This document shows, in pieces, positions 35,431-44,445 of a stretch of DNA of 64,000 nt. Made by a program: the position numbers and the translations under genes. Under the pieces are notes generated by a model. That model was not told where the DNA came from, did no database searches, and was given only the letters and a program-made list of their open reading frames with translations. This stretch comes from Candidatus Polarisedimenticolia bacterium. Its GTDB lineage: Bacteria; Acidobacteriota; Polarisedimenticolia; Gp22-AA2. The stretch spans positions 33,921 to 97,920 of the forward strand of contig DASYUH010000099.1 of the NCBI GenBank assembly GCA_036001465.1, written 5' to 3'. The first letter of the stretch is position 1. The number at the start of each line of letters is the position of its first letter.

Positions 35431-38051
35431 TCAAAGGGTCTTGAAGATGAAATCCGGCGAAATGGCCAGGTTGCCCGCCGCATCGCGCGATCGGACGCGG
35501 CAGTGGTAGAGGGTGAGGGGCGCCAGGCCGGCGAGGATCTGCGAGTGCGTGGTCACCAGGGAAGCGTCCAGCGTCGTGGTGGAGCCGTAGGCCGTTGTGG
35601 TCCCGTACTCGACTTGCGAGTCACCGGGCTCATCCGTCGTCCATCTCACGAGCTCACCGCTGCCGCTCAGGTTTTTCATGGCGAACGCCCGCGAGATCAG
35701 CGGGGGCGTCGTGTCCAGAGCGGGCGCGACGTTGAATCGACGTTGAACAGGGACGACACGTCGCCCGGGCTGAGGGCCCGGTTGTAGATCCGGACGTCGT
35801 CGAGCCGGCCCGGAAGGCAGGGACTGGCCGTCCCTGGGTATTGCGCGAGGCTCAGGCCCTGCGTCGTGGTCGTTGCGCCCGGCGTCCCGGTCCAGGGCCG
35901 CGACGCCCGCAGCGTGCCGTCGACGAACAGGCGCCCGCCCGATGCATCCACGATGAAGGCCACGTGGTGCCACTGGCCATCGTTGAACCCGGGCGTCGCG
36001 AGCGTGCACCCGCTGCCGTCCCAGACGTAGTTCGACGCGTCCCTGAAATACCACGCGCACAGATTGCCGCCGCTGGTGAACACCTGGTAGCCGCTCAACG
36101 AAGCGGGGAAGTACTTGTTGACCAGGCCGCTCAGAGTGCTTGTCGCCGTATTCACCCAGAGCGAAACCGTGAGGGGATAGGCGTCGAGCACGGCCGCGTG
36201 GGGGACGCTGACGCTTTCGTCCACGCCGTTGAAGGACAGGGCCCCGCCCAGTCGGCCGGGGACGTGGAGCGGGCCGTTCAGGAGCGTGCCGGTGCCGCCG
36301 CTGCCGGACGAGTCGGCGGCGAGCGCGCCCGACAACTCATCGAGCGTCCAATGGCCGATCGGGCCGGACGCCGGAGTCGTCACGGCGCTGGTCGTGAAGG
36401 TGAAATCCCCAGAGACGGCGAGGTTGCCCGCCGCATCACGCGATCGGGCCCGGACGTGGTACAGGGTGCCCGCCGCCAGGCCGCCCGGCGCCTGCGCGTG
36501 GGCGAGCAGCAGCGCCGGATCGAGCGAGGTCATGCTGCCATAGGCGGTGGTCGGCCCGTACTCGACCTGCGAGTCGCTCGCTTCGCTTGTGGTCCAGCTG
36601 AGCAAAGCCCCACTGGAAGTCACCTGCGTGACGCTGACCCCGGAGAGCACGGGTGGTGCCGTGTCGCCGGAAGCCGGGCTCACGAGTAGCTGCGCGGGAA
36701 CCTTGACGACGAAGGCGTCCTGCCGGCTGCCGCCCATGTTGGAGGTCCAGATGAGGTACTGGCCGGTCGGGTCGAGGTTCCCCTTAGGCAGCTTCGAGTA
36801 GACCTCGCTGCCCCCACCGGGAGCGTCCAGGTTGGTCATCACCGGAGCCACAACCAGAACGTCCAGAGACGTGTCCAGGCGGAAGCAGATGATCTCGTTG
36901 GCGCGGTTGGAGTTGATCCGGTTGGCGCCGGTGCCGCACGCGTACTGCTGCCCGAGCGGCGTCCCGGGCTTCGCGTTGGCGAAGCTCACGTGGGCCGGCG
37001 CCGCCACAGACCAGTCCATGTTGTGGTGGACGAGCGGGGCCCGGAGCGGGTCCGTGCCGAACTCGAAGACGCGGATCGCATTGGGCAGGCTGTGCCAGTT
37101 GTCCGAGTAGACCATGTTCCCATACCCATTGTCCGAATGGCCGGCGGCGCCGTTCTGGTCGAGCAGGACCTTCTCCACTCCCGATTGAAGGTCAATAATC
37201 CGGTTGTCCTCGCCGTAGAGCCCGTCGACGTTCTCCTTGATCACCAGCCACCGGCCGCTCTTGTCGATCTGGCACTCGTCGAAGTCGCCATTCCTGGGAA
37301 AGTAGGAGAACTGCCGGGTGTCCTCGCGGTACGCCAGGCAGCCCAGCATTTCGTAGTTGACCGATGATCGGAGGGTCGCCGAATGGACCCGGTCGTCGCT
37401 GCTGGAGTGCACCTGCCAGATGTACTTGTCGCTCCCGTACTGGGGAGCGGCGTCGAACACCGTCTGCATCTGATGGGCGACGACGTCGTAGCGCAGGAGG
37501 GACGACCCGCTGTTCAGATAGAGGGCGGTGGGCAGGGTCGCGCTGAAGTACCAGCCTTCCCCCGAGGCCCAGGAGAGAGGACTCGCGGAATCGAACAGCG
37601 GCCCCACGACGCGGACCTCGTCCGTGACCTTGTTGTAGCTGAACAGCGTGGGACCGCTGCCGCCCTTGGAACGGCTCAGCCCGAGGAAGATGAGCATGGT
37701 GTCGCTCCCGGCCGAGTTGTTCATGTTGCTCCAGTACGAGTACCCCACGGACTCCAGGCAGTCCGATCCCCCGCAGTCCGTGCCGTTGGTGATTCGGACC
37801 CCCTGGGTGTTGTAGGGGGGCGGGAAGACGAATGCCCCGCGCGCGGGAAGCAGGGACTGGATCTGGGTCGAAGTCAGAAGCGGACGCACGGAGGTGCTGT
37901 TGGTTTTCTCGATGAAGCCGCCGGGAACGCTCGTCGAACTCGAGTCGGAAGCGCTCTGGGCGAACTGGGGCCGGGGTGAAGGGACGGCGATCGCCGCGAT
38001 GACGGCAACCTGGATTGCCCGGTGGACGAAACGAGGGCTGAACCAGTTCAT
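35431..38051 (-). pseudogene. Secreted FN3/LamG protein, broken by an 11-base duplication (frameshift)
   Basis: The ATG at 38051 (GGAGGGG upstream) begins a signal peptide, followed by an N-terminal domain of about 380 residues with Cys pairs (CGGSDC) and WD40-like blades. An FN3-like domain comes next (TAPPVLSG...SDSQVEYGPTTAYGS...), then a LamG/concanavalin-like domain, from GHWTLDELSGALAADSSG to DVRIYNRALSPGDVSSLFNV. The frame then runs out at 35697. The next frame continues with a second FN3-like domain (LDTTPPLISRAF ... SPDFIFKTL) to 35431. At 35727-35747 the 10-base word CGACGTTGAA occurs twice, one base apart. Removing 11 bases restores one frame of exactly 870 codons. The protein is predicted to be extracellular. 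The lesion may be real, phase-variable or a sequence error. Confidence 0.82.
35727..35747. repeat. 11-base tandem duplication causing the frameshift
   Basis: The word CGACGTTGAA is at 35727-35736 and again at 35738-35747. Deleting one 11-base unit joins the LamG frame (SSLFNV) to the following FN3 frame (PALDTTPPL). Eleven is not a multiple of three, so the duplication breaks the gene. Confidence 0.85.
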
Positions 38052-38337
38052 GGGGCCCCTCCACTTTCCCCACGGCATACGGCTCAATCCCGCAGCCTTC
38101 CGGCATGGCTCCCCTGCTCGTGGAGAGATCATCCGCCATGAGGAGTGGCTGATAGGAGCAAGCGATGTGCCATGCAGGGATGCACGCCGTCCTGGTGTCC
38201 GGATCCTGCTGCGAAGCGGGTACTTGTGCCCCAGAGGTTGCGAAGCATGGTTCGTGCGATCAACTCGATCCACCTTGAAGACTCCAGTTTCGGGATCCTG
38301 CCAGGACCGGTCGTGCCTATCTGGCGTCAAAGCGTCA

Positions 38338-38360
38338 CCTGTCAGGGACATCCTGACAGG
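38338..38360. promoter_or_regulatory. Palindrome GTCAGG-N5-CCTGAC, copy 2 (extended)
   Basis: Perfect 9-base arms CCTGTCAGG (38338-38346) and CCTGACAGG (38352-38360) flank GACAT. The core 38341-38357 has exactly the same 6-5-6 pattern as the site at 8234-8250. It lies 169 bases before the response-regulator ATG and 287 bases before the divergent ATG at 38051. It is probably the operator of a dimeric regulator, possibly the adjacent NarL-type protein. Confidence 0.65.
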
Positions 38361-38435
38361 CTGTAAGGAATTTCCACCATCTTTATCCTCCATCGACACA
38401 CGACAATGGGGTGTACCATTCCTGTCATCTCGACG

Positions 38436-38485
38436 GGCCCTCCACGCTGCACGCCCTCGGTTCTCTGAAGTGGAGGGCCGAGAAC
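38436..38485 (+). promoter_or_regulatory. Interlocking inverted repeats in the response-regulator leader
   Basis: Arms GGCCCTCCAC (38436-38445) and GTGGAGGGCC (38470-38479) are perfect complements. A second pair, GTTCTC (38460-38465) and GAGAAC (38480-38485), interlocks with the first: one arm is in its loop and the other directly follows it. As RNA the two helices could hardly coexist because there is no linker, so they would be alternative structures. As DNA they may be binding sites. The element ends 43 bases before the ATG at 38529. Confidence 0.4.
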
Positions 38486-38528
38486 AGGTTACTTGATTGC
38501 GGAAGCCCATGCTGCTGGTGAGTTGATC

Positions 38529-39161
38529 ATGTCCACACGGGTCCTGCTGGCCGACGACCATCCGATCTTCCTCCAGGGCATGAAGGGTCTCTTGGAGCGT
38601 GAGAAGTTCGACGTGGTCGGCATGGCGGCCGACGGCCGTCAGGCTGTCAAGCTGACCGAGAAGCTCAAGCCCGATGTGGCGATCCTCGATCTGGCGATGC
38701 CGCTCCTGAACGGGCTGGACGCCGCCCGTGAGATGGGGAAGGTGTCCCCCGCCACGAAGAAGATTCTCCTGACGAACTATACCGATGAGCAGTACATCCT
38801 CGACGCGCTGCGGGCGGGGGTGAACGGGTACCTCGTGAAGACGAAGGCCGCGGCCGACCTGATCCAGGCGATTCACGAGGTGTCGCGCGGGGCGCTCTAC
38901 CTGAGCTCCGGCGTGTCGCGCGAGCTCCTGAAGGCCTACCTCGAAAATGAAGCAAGCCGGGTCAATCCCCTGAGCGGACGGGAGCGCGAAGTGCTGCAGC
39001 TGATCGCCGAAGGCAAGACGACCAAGGAAATTGCCGGCATCCTCGGCGTCAGCCCCAAGACGGTCGAGACGCACCGGATGCGATTGATGGGCAAGCTCGA
39101 CATCTACGAGACAGCCGGCCTCGTCCGGTACGCCATCCGCCGGGGCGTCATCCAGCCGTGA
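38529..39161 (+). CDS. NarL/FixJ-type response regulator
   Basis: The 210-residue product has a receiver domain with the phospho-acceptor Asp in DVAILDLAMPLLNG (about residue 54), the acidic pair in LLADDHPIFL, and the conserved Lys in GYLVKTKAA. The C-terminal LuxR-type helix-turn-helix reads PLSGREREVLQLIAEGKTTKEIAGILGVSPKTVETH. No kinase gene is adjacent. The HisKA_3 kinases at 4388 and 43228 are the natural partner class. The next gene starts in a GTGA overlap, so the regulator is co-translated with EPS export genes. The palindrome 38338-38360 is upstream. Confidence 0.92.
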   Translation: MSTRVLLADDHPIFLQGMKGLLEREKFDVVGMAADGRQAVKLTEKLKPDVAILDLAMPLLNGLDAAREMGKVSPATKKILLTNYTDEQYILDALRAGVNGYLVKTKAAADLIQAIHEVSRGALYLSSGVSRELLKAYLENEASRVNPLSGREREVLQLIAEGKTTKEIAGILGVSPKTVETHRMRLMGKLDIYETAGLVRYAIRRGVIQP

Positions 39162-40450
39162 TCCTTTCCAGGTGGACCGCTGCCCTGGGCGGGCTCCTGG
39201 TGGTGGCCCTGGCGGGTTCCGCTCAGGCACAGTCTTACGAGTCCCTGGGCGAGGGATTGAAAGTCGGCCACTTCGTTCTCCACCCTTCCCTCGCATACGA
39301 GTACACCTACGACAACAACATCCTGTTCATGAGCACCGACCTGCCCGGTAGCGACCCCATCGCTTCGGGCGCCATCGTGCTGAGGGCCCGACTCCTGGCG
39401 GATCTGCCCATTCGTCACAGCCGGATCCGGTTGGTCTACGCGCCCTTCACTCGCGGCTACACGAGCGACCGCTTCGAGCCGGAGGATCGGCTCAACCACG
39501 TCTTTGACATGGAGGGCCTGTTCCAGACGGGGCGCGCCATCACCCTCGCGTTCCGCGACCACTACGTGAACGGCACCGTCTCGCTTCAGGAGCAGGTCGA
39601 CGAACGGAACGGATTGCCGTTCGGCCTGGGCCACTATGCTATCCACAACCCCCAGGTGGAAATCGGGGTGACCCTGGGCGTGCGCCATGGGTTCTCTCTC
39701 CTTCCGAGCTACTCCCGTTCCTCCTTCACGGGGTTCGTCTCGAACTTCGTCACGGGGCTCGGCCCCCCGGCCTCCGGCCAGATCGTCGATTACGGCTACA
39801 CGACGCGGACAATCGAGGGGCGCTACAGCTACAAGCTCAGCGAGCCGACCAGCCTGTACGGCTACTCCGCGTTCGAAGGAACGACCCAGACGTTGACGGG
39901 CACCCGGGATGTCACGATCCAGTCCCGCTCGATCGGCCTCGGCCTCACGCGGACCGTCAACGAGGGTCTCGTGACGCAGGTCTCGGCTGGCTATCAGGGC
40001 CTGGACTTCGATGGGGGACGCGGGCGGAACTTCTCGGGTCCGGTCGCCGAGGCCAGCGTCGTCTGGCAGGTGGCGGAGGTCACCCGGCTCGATTTCGGCC
40101 TCCTGAGGAAGCCGTACGCCTCCATCTACGCCGACAGCAACTACTACATCGCCACGGAGGGGCGGGCCCGCTGGACTCGCCAGCTCGGCCGCAGCTCTTA
40201 CATGGACGCCGGCGCCTTGCTCCAGGAAAACCAGTACGTCCCGATGCAAGGGGTGGGTCGCAGGGAACGGCTGATCCGGCTGGATGTCGGCACGGGACAC
40301 CAGTTCGTCAAGAACCTGCGCGGGTATGTCGGCATCCAACTCGAGGAGCGTGAATCCAACGTCCTGCAGATGAGCGGGGGCGTGGGCGCGGACCCCTTCC
40401 ATTATCAATTGCACCGCATCCTGTTCCGTCTTGAAGCGGGGTGGCTGTGA
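39158..40450 (+). CDS. Outer-membrane beta-barrel protein of EPS export
   Basis: The GTG at 39158 overlaps the regulator stop (GTGA). The 430-residue product has a signal peptide (residues 1-24, ending SAQAQS) followed by alternating amphipathic strands rich in Tyr, Arg and Gly. It ends in a Leu after FRLEAGW, similar to a barrel-closing strand. It resembles the large outer-membrane barrels (BBP2_2-like) found in exosortase and Wzx/Wzy-type EPS loci. It probably forms or supports the export channel with the Wza-like protein encoded next. Confidence 0.8.
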   Translation: MILSRWTAALGGLLVVALAGSAQAQSYESLGEGLKVGHFVLHPSLAYEYTYDNNILFMSTDLPGSDPIASGAIVLRARLLADLPIRHSRIRLVYAPFTRGYTSDRFEPEDRLNHVFDMEGLFQTGRAITLAFRDHYVNGTVSLQEQVDERNGLPFGLGHYAIHNPQVEIGVTLGVRHGFSLLPSYSRSSFTGFVSNFVTGLGPPASGQIVDYGYTTRTIEGRYSYKLSEPTSLYGYSAFEGTTQTLTGTRDVTIQSRSIGLGLTRTVNEGLVTQVSAGYQGLDFDGGRGRNFSGPVAEASVVWQVAEVTRLDFGLLRKPYASIYADSNYYIATEGRARWTRQLGRSSYMDAGALLQENQYVPMQGVGRRERLIRLDVGTGHQFVKNLRGYVGIQLEERESNVLQMSGGVGADPFHYQLHRILFRLEAGWL

Positions 40451-41388
40451 GGTCGAGGATCTCCGGATCGACTCTCGCGGCCTGCCTCGCCCTGTGCCTG
40501 GCCCCGCAGCACCTTCTGCTCGCCGCCGCCGCACCACCGAGCGGCGATGCCGTCGAGGCACTCACCCTCCAGGCGTCGACCGACGGCACCATCATCGCCC
40601 TCAAGACCTCCGTTCCCGTTCCGCGGTTCACATGCACGCAGGCCAAGGCGGAGCCTCGCCAGGTGGTGATCGACTTTCCGGCCGCTACGAGCCGCCTCAA
40701 GAAGCGCTACGCCCTGGACAGCCCCCTGTTGCGCGAAGCGCTGGTGGAGAAGTCGCCGGAGCCCGGCCTGGCCCTGCGCATCCGCCTTACCCTCGGAGAG
40801 GGTGTCCTGGCGGCTGTGGAGCTGGCCGGGCAGGGGCTCAATCTTCGGTTCCAGGGAGGCGCCGCTGCGCCGATCCAGGCGACGACCGCGCCCAGCGAGT
40901 ATCTCGTCGGCGCCGGGGACAAGCTGGAGATCGCCGTGTTCGGGCATGCCGACCTCAGCAGAACCATCGAGGTGCGGGTGGACGGGGCGATCGACTTCCC
41001 GCTCATCGGGGACGTCCCGGTGGCGGGGAAAGACCTGCCCCAGATCGGCAAGGAGATCACCCGCAGTCTGGGGAAGGACTACGTCGTCGATCCCCAGGTC
41101 AGCGTCAATGTGCGGGAATACGGCAGCCAATGGGTCACACTCATCGGCGAAATCCGCACCCCGGGACGCCATATTCTCAGACCGAACATGCGTCTCATCG
41201 ACCTCCTGGCCGAGGGCGGCGGCCTCACGCCGTTCGCCAACCGCAAGCAGATCGAAATCCTGAGGTCCGAGAGCAACAACCTGCGCCGCAAGCTGGTCGT
41301 GAACCTCAAGACCATCGAGGACGGGAAGACGGCGGACTTCCGCCTCCTGGCCGGCGATGTCGTCATGGTTCCCAGACGGACCTTCTAG
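40447..41388 (+). CDS. AMIN-Wza fusion: polysaccharide export protein
   Basis: The start GTG at 40447 forms a GTGA overlap; a GTG at 40441 is also in frame. After a signal peptide (about 28 residues) there is an AMIN-like domain (about residues 35-135: VEALTLQASTDGTIIALKTSVPVPRF...). The Poly_export domain follows (YLVGAGDKLEIAVFGHADLS, VRVDGAIDFPLIGDV, near 150-225) and then an SLBB domain (VTLIGEIRTPGRHIL, about 235-300). Wza-type proteins form the outer-membrane export channel. AMIN domains bind peptidoglycan or periplasmic glycans, so the fusion may anchor the exporter to the cell wall. The lipobox of classical Wza is not seen. Confidence 0.87.
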   Translation: MRSRISGSTLAACLALCLAPQHLLLAAAAPPSGDAVEALTLQASTDGTIIALKTSVPVPRFTCTQAKAEPRQVVIDFPAATSRLKKRYALDSPLLREALVEKSPEPGLALRIRLTLGEGVLAAVELAGQGLNLRFQGGAAAPIQATTAPSEYLVGAGDKLEIAVFGHADLSRTIEVRVDGAIDFPLIGDVPVAGKDLPQIGKEITRSLGKDYVVDPQVSVNVREYGSQWVTLIGEIRTPGRHILRPNMRLIDLLAEGGGLTPFANRKQIEILRSESNNLRRKLVVNLKTIEDGKTADFRLLAGDVVMVPRRTF

Positions 41389-41526
41389 ACACCGCCCTGT
41401 CGGGAAAGAAGCCTCGGAAATTCAGAGAAGTCCCCATGGCGGGCGCTGCGGGGGTGAGGTACAAAGGTCACCTGCGGCCGAGACCTTGGTGCAAGCGCAT
41501 GAACGCGTCACAGAGGGCTCCGGGAC

Positions 41527-42543
41527 ATGACCGTACTGGAAATCGTCCAACTCCCCGGGCGGCCGAACGAGTGGGACCGGAACATCCGGGGGTTCGCGAC
41601 CAAGACCCTGTTCCACGAATCGGCCTGGCTGGACTTTGTCCAGACGATTCATCCGCTGGGCCACCTCGAGTATTTCGAGATCCGGCAGGGCGGATGGACC
41701 GCAGGCTATTTCTGCGCCTTACGGGTCAACAAGGTCATGCTGTTCCCGGTGTACGGCAGCCCTCTGCCCGAAGCGGGCATGTACATGGGGCCGCTGGTGA
41801 GCGGCGGGGTGGCCCAGGCCGAGCTGGTGCAGGCCCTGGTGAGACTCTGTCGAGTGAAGCGGATTGCCAGCCTGGAGCTGGCGAATGACTGGCTGGATCC
41901 GCAGCTGATGCGCCGGCTGGGCTTCAAGGTCTCTCCCAACGTCACCCACATCTGCCCGCTGGCCCGGGACGAGGCTTCGGCCTGGGCGGCGATGAGAGGC
42001 ACATGCAGGACGCGAATTCGCAAGGCGGAGAAGAGCGGCCTCGAGGCGGAGATCACCGATGACGTCGCGATCGTCGAGGACTTCTACCGCTACCTCACCA
42101 TGGTTCTGCAGCGCAAGGGTCGGTGGCCTCAATATGGAATCGAGCGCCCCCGGTCGCTGATGGCGTGCCTGACGCCCGCGGACCGTCTGTTCAGCGTGCG
42201 GGTCAGATACCGGGGACGGGTTATCGGGGTGGCCTTCTACCCGCACGACGAACGCTCGATGTATTACTGGGACGGGGCGTCGGATCTGGCCCATCTGGAG
42301 CTCTGTCCCAACGAGCTCTTGCACTGGACGGCGATGCGGGAGGCGATCCGCCGGCGCATTCCCCTGTTCAACATCGGCGGCGGACCGGTGCCCAGCCGGT
42401 TCACCCGGAAGTTCGGCGGCACCGACGCTCCCTACCACAGCTACCGCAGGAACTTCGTTCCATTCCTCGAGACGGCGCGCAATCTGTATCACTGGCTTGA
42501 TTTCAGGAAATCGGGAAGGGCGCCGCACACCATCAACGCGTGA
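41527..42543 (+). CDS. FemAB/GNAT-like acyltransferase, copy 3
   Basis: The 338-residue product has the FemAB-like double-GNAT pattern: LFHESAWLDFVQTIHP near residue 30, CRTRIRKAEKSGLEAEI near 160, and AFYPHDERSMYYWDGASD with ELCPNELLHWTAMREAIRR near 240-280. It differs strongly from copies 1 and 2 and is closer to the FemAB proteins associated with exosortase loci. Relatives transfer amino acids from aminoacyl-tRNA or acyl groups from acyl-CoA. The gene is 138 bases after the Wza gene and overlaps the superoxide dismutase frame by a GTGA. Confidence 0.8.
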   Translation: MTVLEIVQLPGRPNEWDRNIRGFATKTLFHESAWLDFVQTIHPLGHLEYFEIRQGGWTAGYFCALRVNKVMLFPVYGSPLPEAGMYMGPLVSGGVAQAELVQALVRLCRVKRIASLELANDWLDPQLMRRLGFKVSPNVTHICPLARDEASAWAAMRGTCRTRIRKAEKSGLEAEITDDVAIVEDFYRYLTMVLQRKGRWPQYGIERPRSLMACLTPADRLFSVRVRYRGRVIGVAFYPHDERSMYYWDGASDLAHLELCPNELLHWTAMREAIRRRIPLFNIGGGPVPSRFTRKFGGTDAPYHSYRRNFVPFLETARNLYHWLDFRKSGRAPHTINA

Positions 42544-42560
42544 GCCGCACGGAGCTCCCC

Positions 42561-43190
42561 ATGCCCCCCTACACCCTCCCGGATCTCGACTACGACTTCG
42601 GCGCCCTCGAGCCGCACATCTCCGGCACGATCATGGAGCTGCACCACGGCAAGCACCACGCCGGCTACGTCAAGAACGCGAACGCCACTCTCGGTCGCCT
42701 CGACGAGGCGCGCGCCACGGAGGATTTCACCCGACTGGCGGCGCTGGAGCGCGCCCTTGCCTTCAACCTCTCCGGCCACATCCTGCATTCGATCTTGTGG
42801 AAGAACCTCGTGCCGAAAGGGGGGGATCGGCCCGACGGCGATCTGGCGCGCTCAATCGATCGGGACTTCGAATCGTTCGACAAGTTCAGCCGGCAGCTCA
42901 GGGAGGTCGCTGCGACGATCATGGGGTCCGGCTGGGCGGCGCTTATCTGGGAGCCGATCGGCAAGCGCCTGCTGATCACCCAGATTTACGACCACCAGTC
43001 GAACCTCAGCCAGGGTGGTGTGCCGCTGATGGTGATCGACGCCTGGGAGCACGCCTACTATCTGCAATACCGGGACCGGAAGTCCGAGTACTTCGAGGCG
43101 GTCTGGCGGCTGTGGAACTGGAAGGACATCGCCGGCCGCTTCGAGGCGGCTCGGAAGCTCGACGTCGGATTGACGGCCGGGCCGCGGTAG
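42561..43190 (+). CDS. Superoxide dismutase, Fe/Mn type
   Basis: The ATG at 42561 gives the normal N terminus MPPYTLPDLDYDFGALEPHI; the frame could also start at the GTG at 42540 in a GTGA overlap. All four metal ligands are present: His in LHHGKHHAGY, His in NLSGHILHS, and Asp and His in VIDAWEHAYYLQY. The 209-residue length is normal. It converts superoxide to hydrogen peroxide in the cytoplasm. Its tight link to a FemAB-like gene at the end of the EPS export group is unusual. Confidence 0.95.
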   Translation: MPPYTLPDLDYDFGALEPHISGTIMELHHGKHHAGYVKNANATLGRLDEARATEDFTRLAALERALAFNLSGHILHSILWKNLVPKGGDRPDGDLARSIDRDFESFDKFSRQLREVAATIMGSGWAALIWEPIGKRLLITQIYDHQSNLSQGGVPLMVIDAWEHAYYLQYRDRKSEYFEAVWRLWNWKDIAGRFEAARKLDVGLTAGPR

Positions 43191-43208
43191 CCGGTCCCGG
43201 CGACCGGC
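43190..43208. terminator. GC-rich hairpin between convergent genes
   Basis: Arms GCCGGTC and GACCGGC (7 bases each) flank a 5-base loop directly at the end of the superoxide dismutase gene and before the end of the convergent histidine kinase gene. There is no T run, so terminator function is possible but not proven. Confidence 0.5.
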
Positions 43209-43227
43209 ACGGCGCGCCTCCCCCGCA

Positions 43228-44445
43228 TCAGTCGTGCAGCCGACGGGCGGCACCGCGCGGCAGTGGAATGCGCGCCTGGATCTCGGTGCCGACACCCCGC
43301 TCGGACTTGATCTTGAGGGCGCCGCCCACTGAGGCGAGTCGCTCGCGCAGGCTGATCAGGCCCAACTTCCCGTTTCCGTTTCCGCCTGCCGGGGGCTGAC
43401 GCGGGTCGAATCCGACCCCGTCGTCGCCGATCACCAGTCTGACGACCGCACCCTGCTGCCCCAGATGGACCGTCGCATGGCGGGCATCAGCGTGTTTCTC
43501 CACGTTCTTCAGGGCCTCCTCGAGCGCGCGGTAGAGCGCCATCTCGGCTTCCGCGGATAGCTGCGTGGGCACTCGCGCGCAGGCGGTCTTGACGGGTATG
43601 CCCGTCCGCTTCGTGAACTCCCCGATGATGGCGTGCACCGCGGGGACCAGGCCCAGAATCTCCAGTACGCTGGGTCGCAGATTTCTTGATATACCCTCCA
43701 CGACTTCGGCAGTCTTGGCGAGCAGCTCGCTGATTTTCGCCACGTCTCGCCGCAATGCCTTGGAGCGCCCCGGAAGATCGTCCGCCAATACACGGAGGCG
43801 GATGAGGAGCGCGCCCAGGCTCTGGCTGGCGCGATCGTGTAATTCGAGGGCCAGGCGCCTTCGATCGGCCTCCTGTCCCTGCAAGAGGCTGTGGGACAAG
43901 CTTCGCAGCAATGTCTCGCTCCGCCGGGCCTCGGTCATGTCGGTCACGACCATGCTGAAGGCCGCGCTGTCGAAGCCGGCCTTGACCAGGCGTTGAAGGG
44001 AGACTTGCGCGGGCATCCGCACGCTGTCTGACGCGTGCAGGAGCACCTGGATCGTGGACGAAGGCTTTGCTTTTCCATTCAGCAGCGATTTCAGCGCGCC
44101 CCGGTCCTCTTTGGAGAGAAACCGGTGAAACGAATGGCCCATCACCCGCGCCAGCGGGCGGTTGAGCATCCTGGCGAAGCACTGATTGGCGTAGAGAATC
44201 AACGCGTCGGCCGACAGGATCAGCGCTCCCTCGTTCATCGATTCGATGAGCACCCGGTAGACGTAGTCGGCGCCTTCGAGAGTGTAGACGCGCGGTCCCT
44301 CGTCGCCCCCGACCACCAAGGCATCCACACCACCGCTGCGGATCGCGCTGAGCGTCTGTTCGGCTTCGTCCAAGCGGGCGCGGAGCTCGGTGAGGACCAT
44401 GGACGACGCAGCCCGGGGAGAGCGTCGTCGGCCTGCCGTCTTCAC
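43228..44445 (-). CDS. PAS histidine kinase (HisKA_3) of the kai operon
   Basis: The 405-residue product (start GTG 44445, GTGA overlap with the kaiB-like gene; a GTG at 44448 is adjacent) has an N-terminal coiled coil and a PAS domain (about residues 60-170). The HisKA_3 domain carries the phospho-acceptor His in LALELHDRASQSLGALL. HATPase_c motifs DDGVGFDP and GLISLRERL follow. The enzyme is predicted to be cytoplasmic, with no membrane segment. Being last in a kaiC-kaiB-kaiB operon, it is a candidate output kinase that reads the KaiC state. A response regulator is not adjacent. Confidence 0.9.
   Translation of the reverse strand: MKTAGRRRSPRAASSMVLTELRARLDEAEQTLSAIRSGGVDALVVGGDEGPRVYTLEGADYVYRVLIESMNEGALILSADALILYANQCFARMLNRPLARVMGHSFHRFLSKEDRGALKSLLNGKAKPSSTIQVLLHASDSVRMPAQVSLQRLVKAGFDSAAFSMVVTDMTEARRSETLLRSLSHSLLQGQEADRRRLALELHDRASQSLGALLIRLRVLADDLPGRSKALRRDVAKISELLAKTAEVVEGISRNLRPSVLEILGLVPAVHAIIGEFTKRTGIPVKTACARVPTQLSAEAEMALYRALEEALKNVEKHADARHATVHLGQQGAVVRLVIGDDGVGFDPRQPPAGGNGNGKLGLISLRERLASVGGALKIKSERGVGTEIQARIPLPRGAARRLHD

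Larger units (their letters stand above)
38052..38528. other. Longest intergenic region (477 bases), divergent control region
   Basis: No credible gene is visible. The region separates the minus-strand FN3/LamG gene from the plus-strand response-regulator operon. It holds the palindrome at 38338-38360 and two interlocking inverted repeats at 38436-38485. I did not identify clear -10/-35 boxes. Confidence 0.6.
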
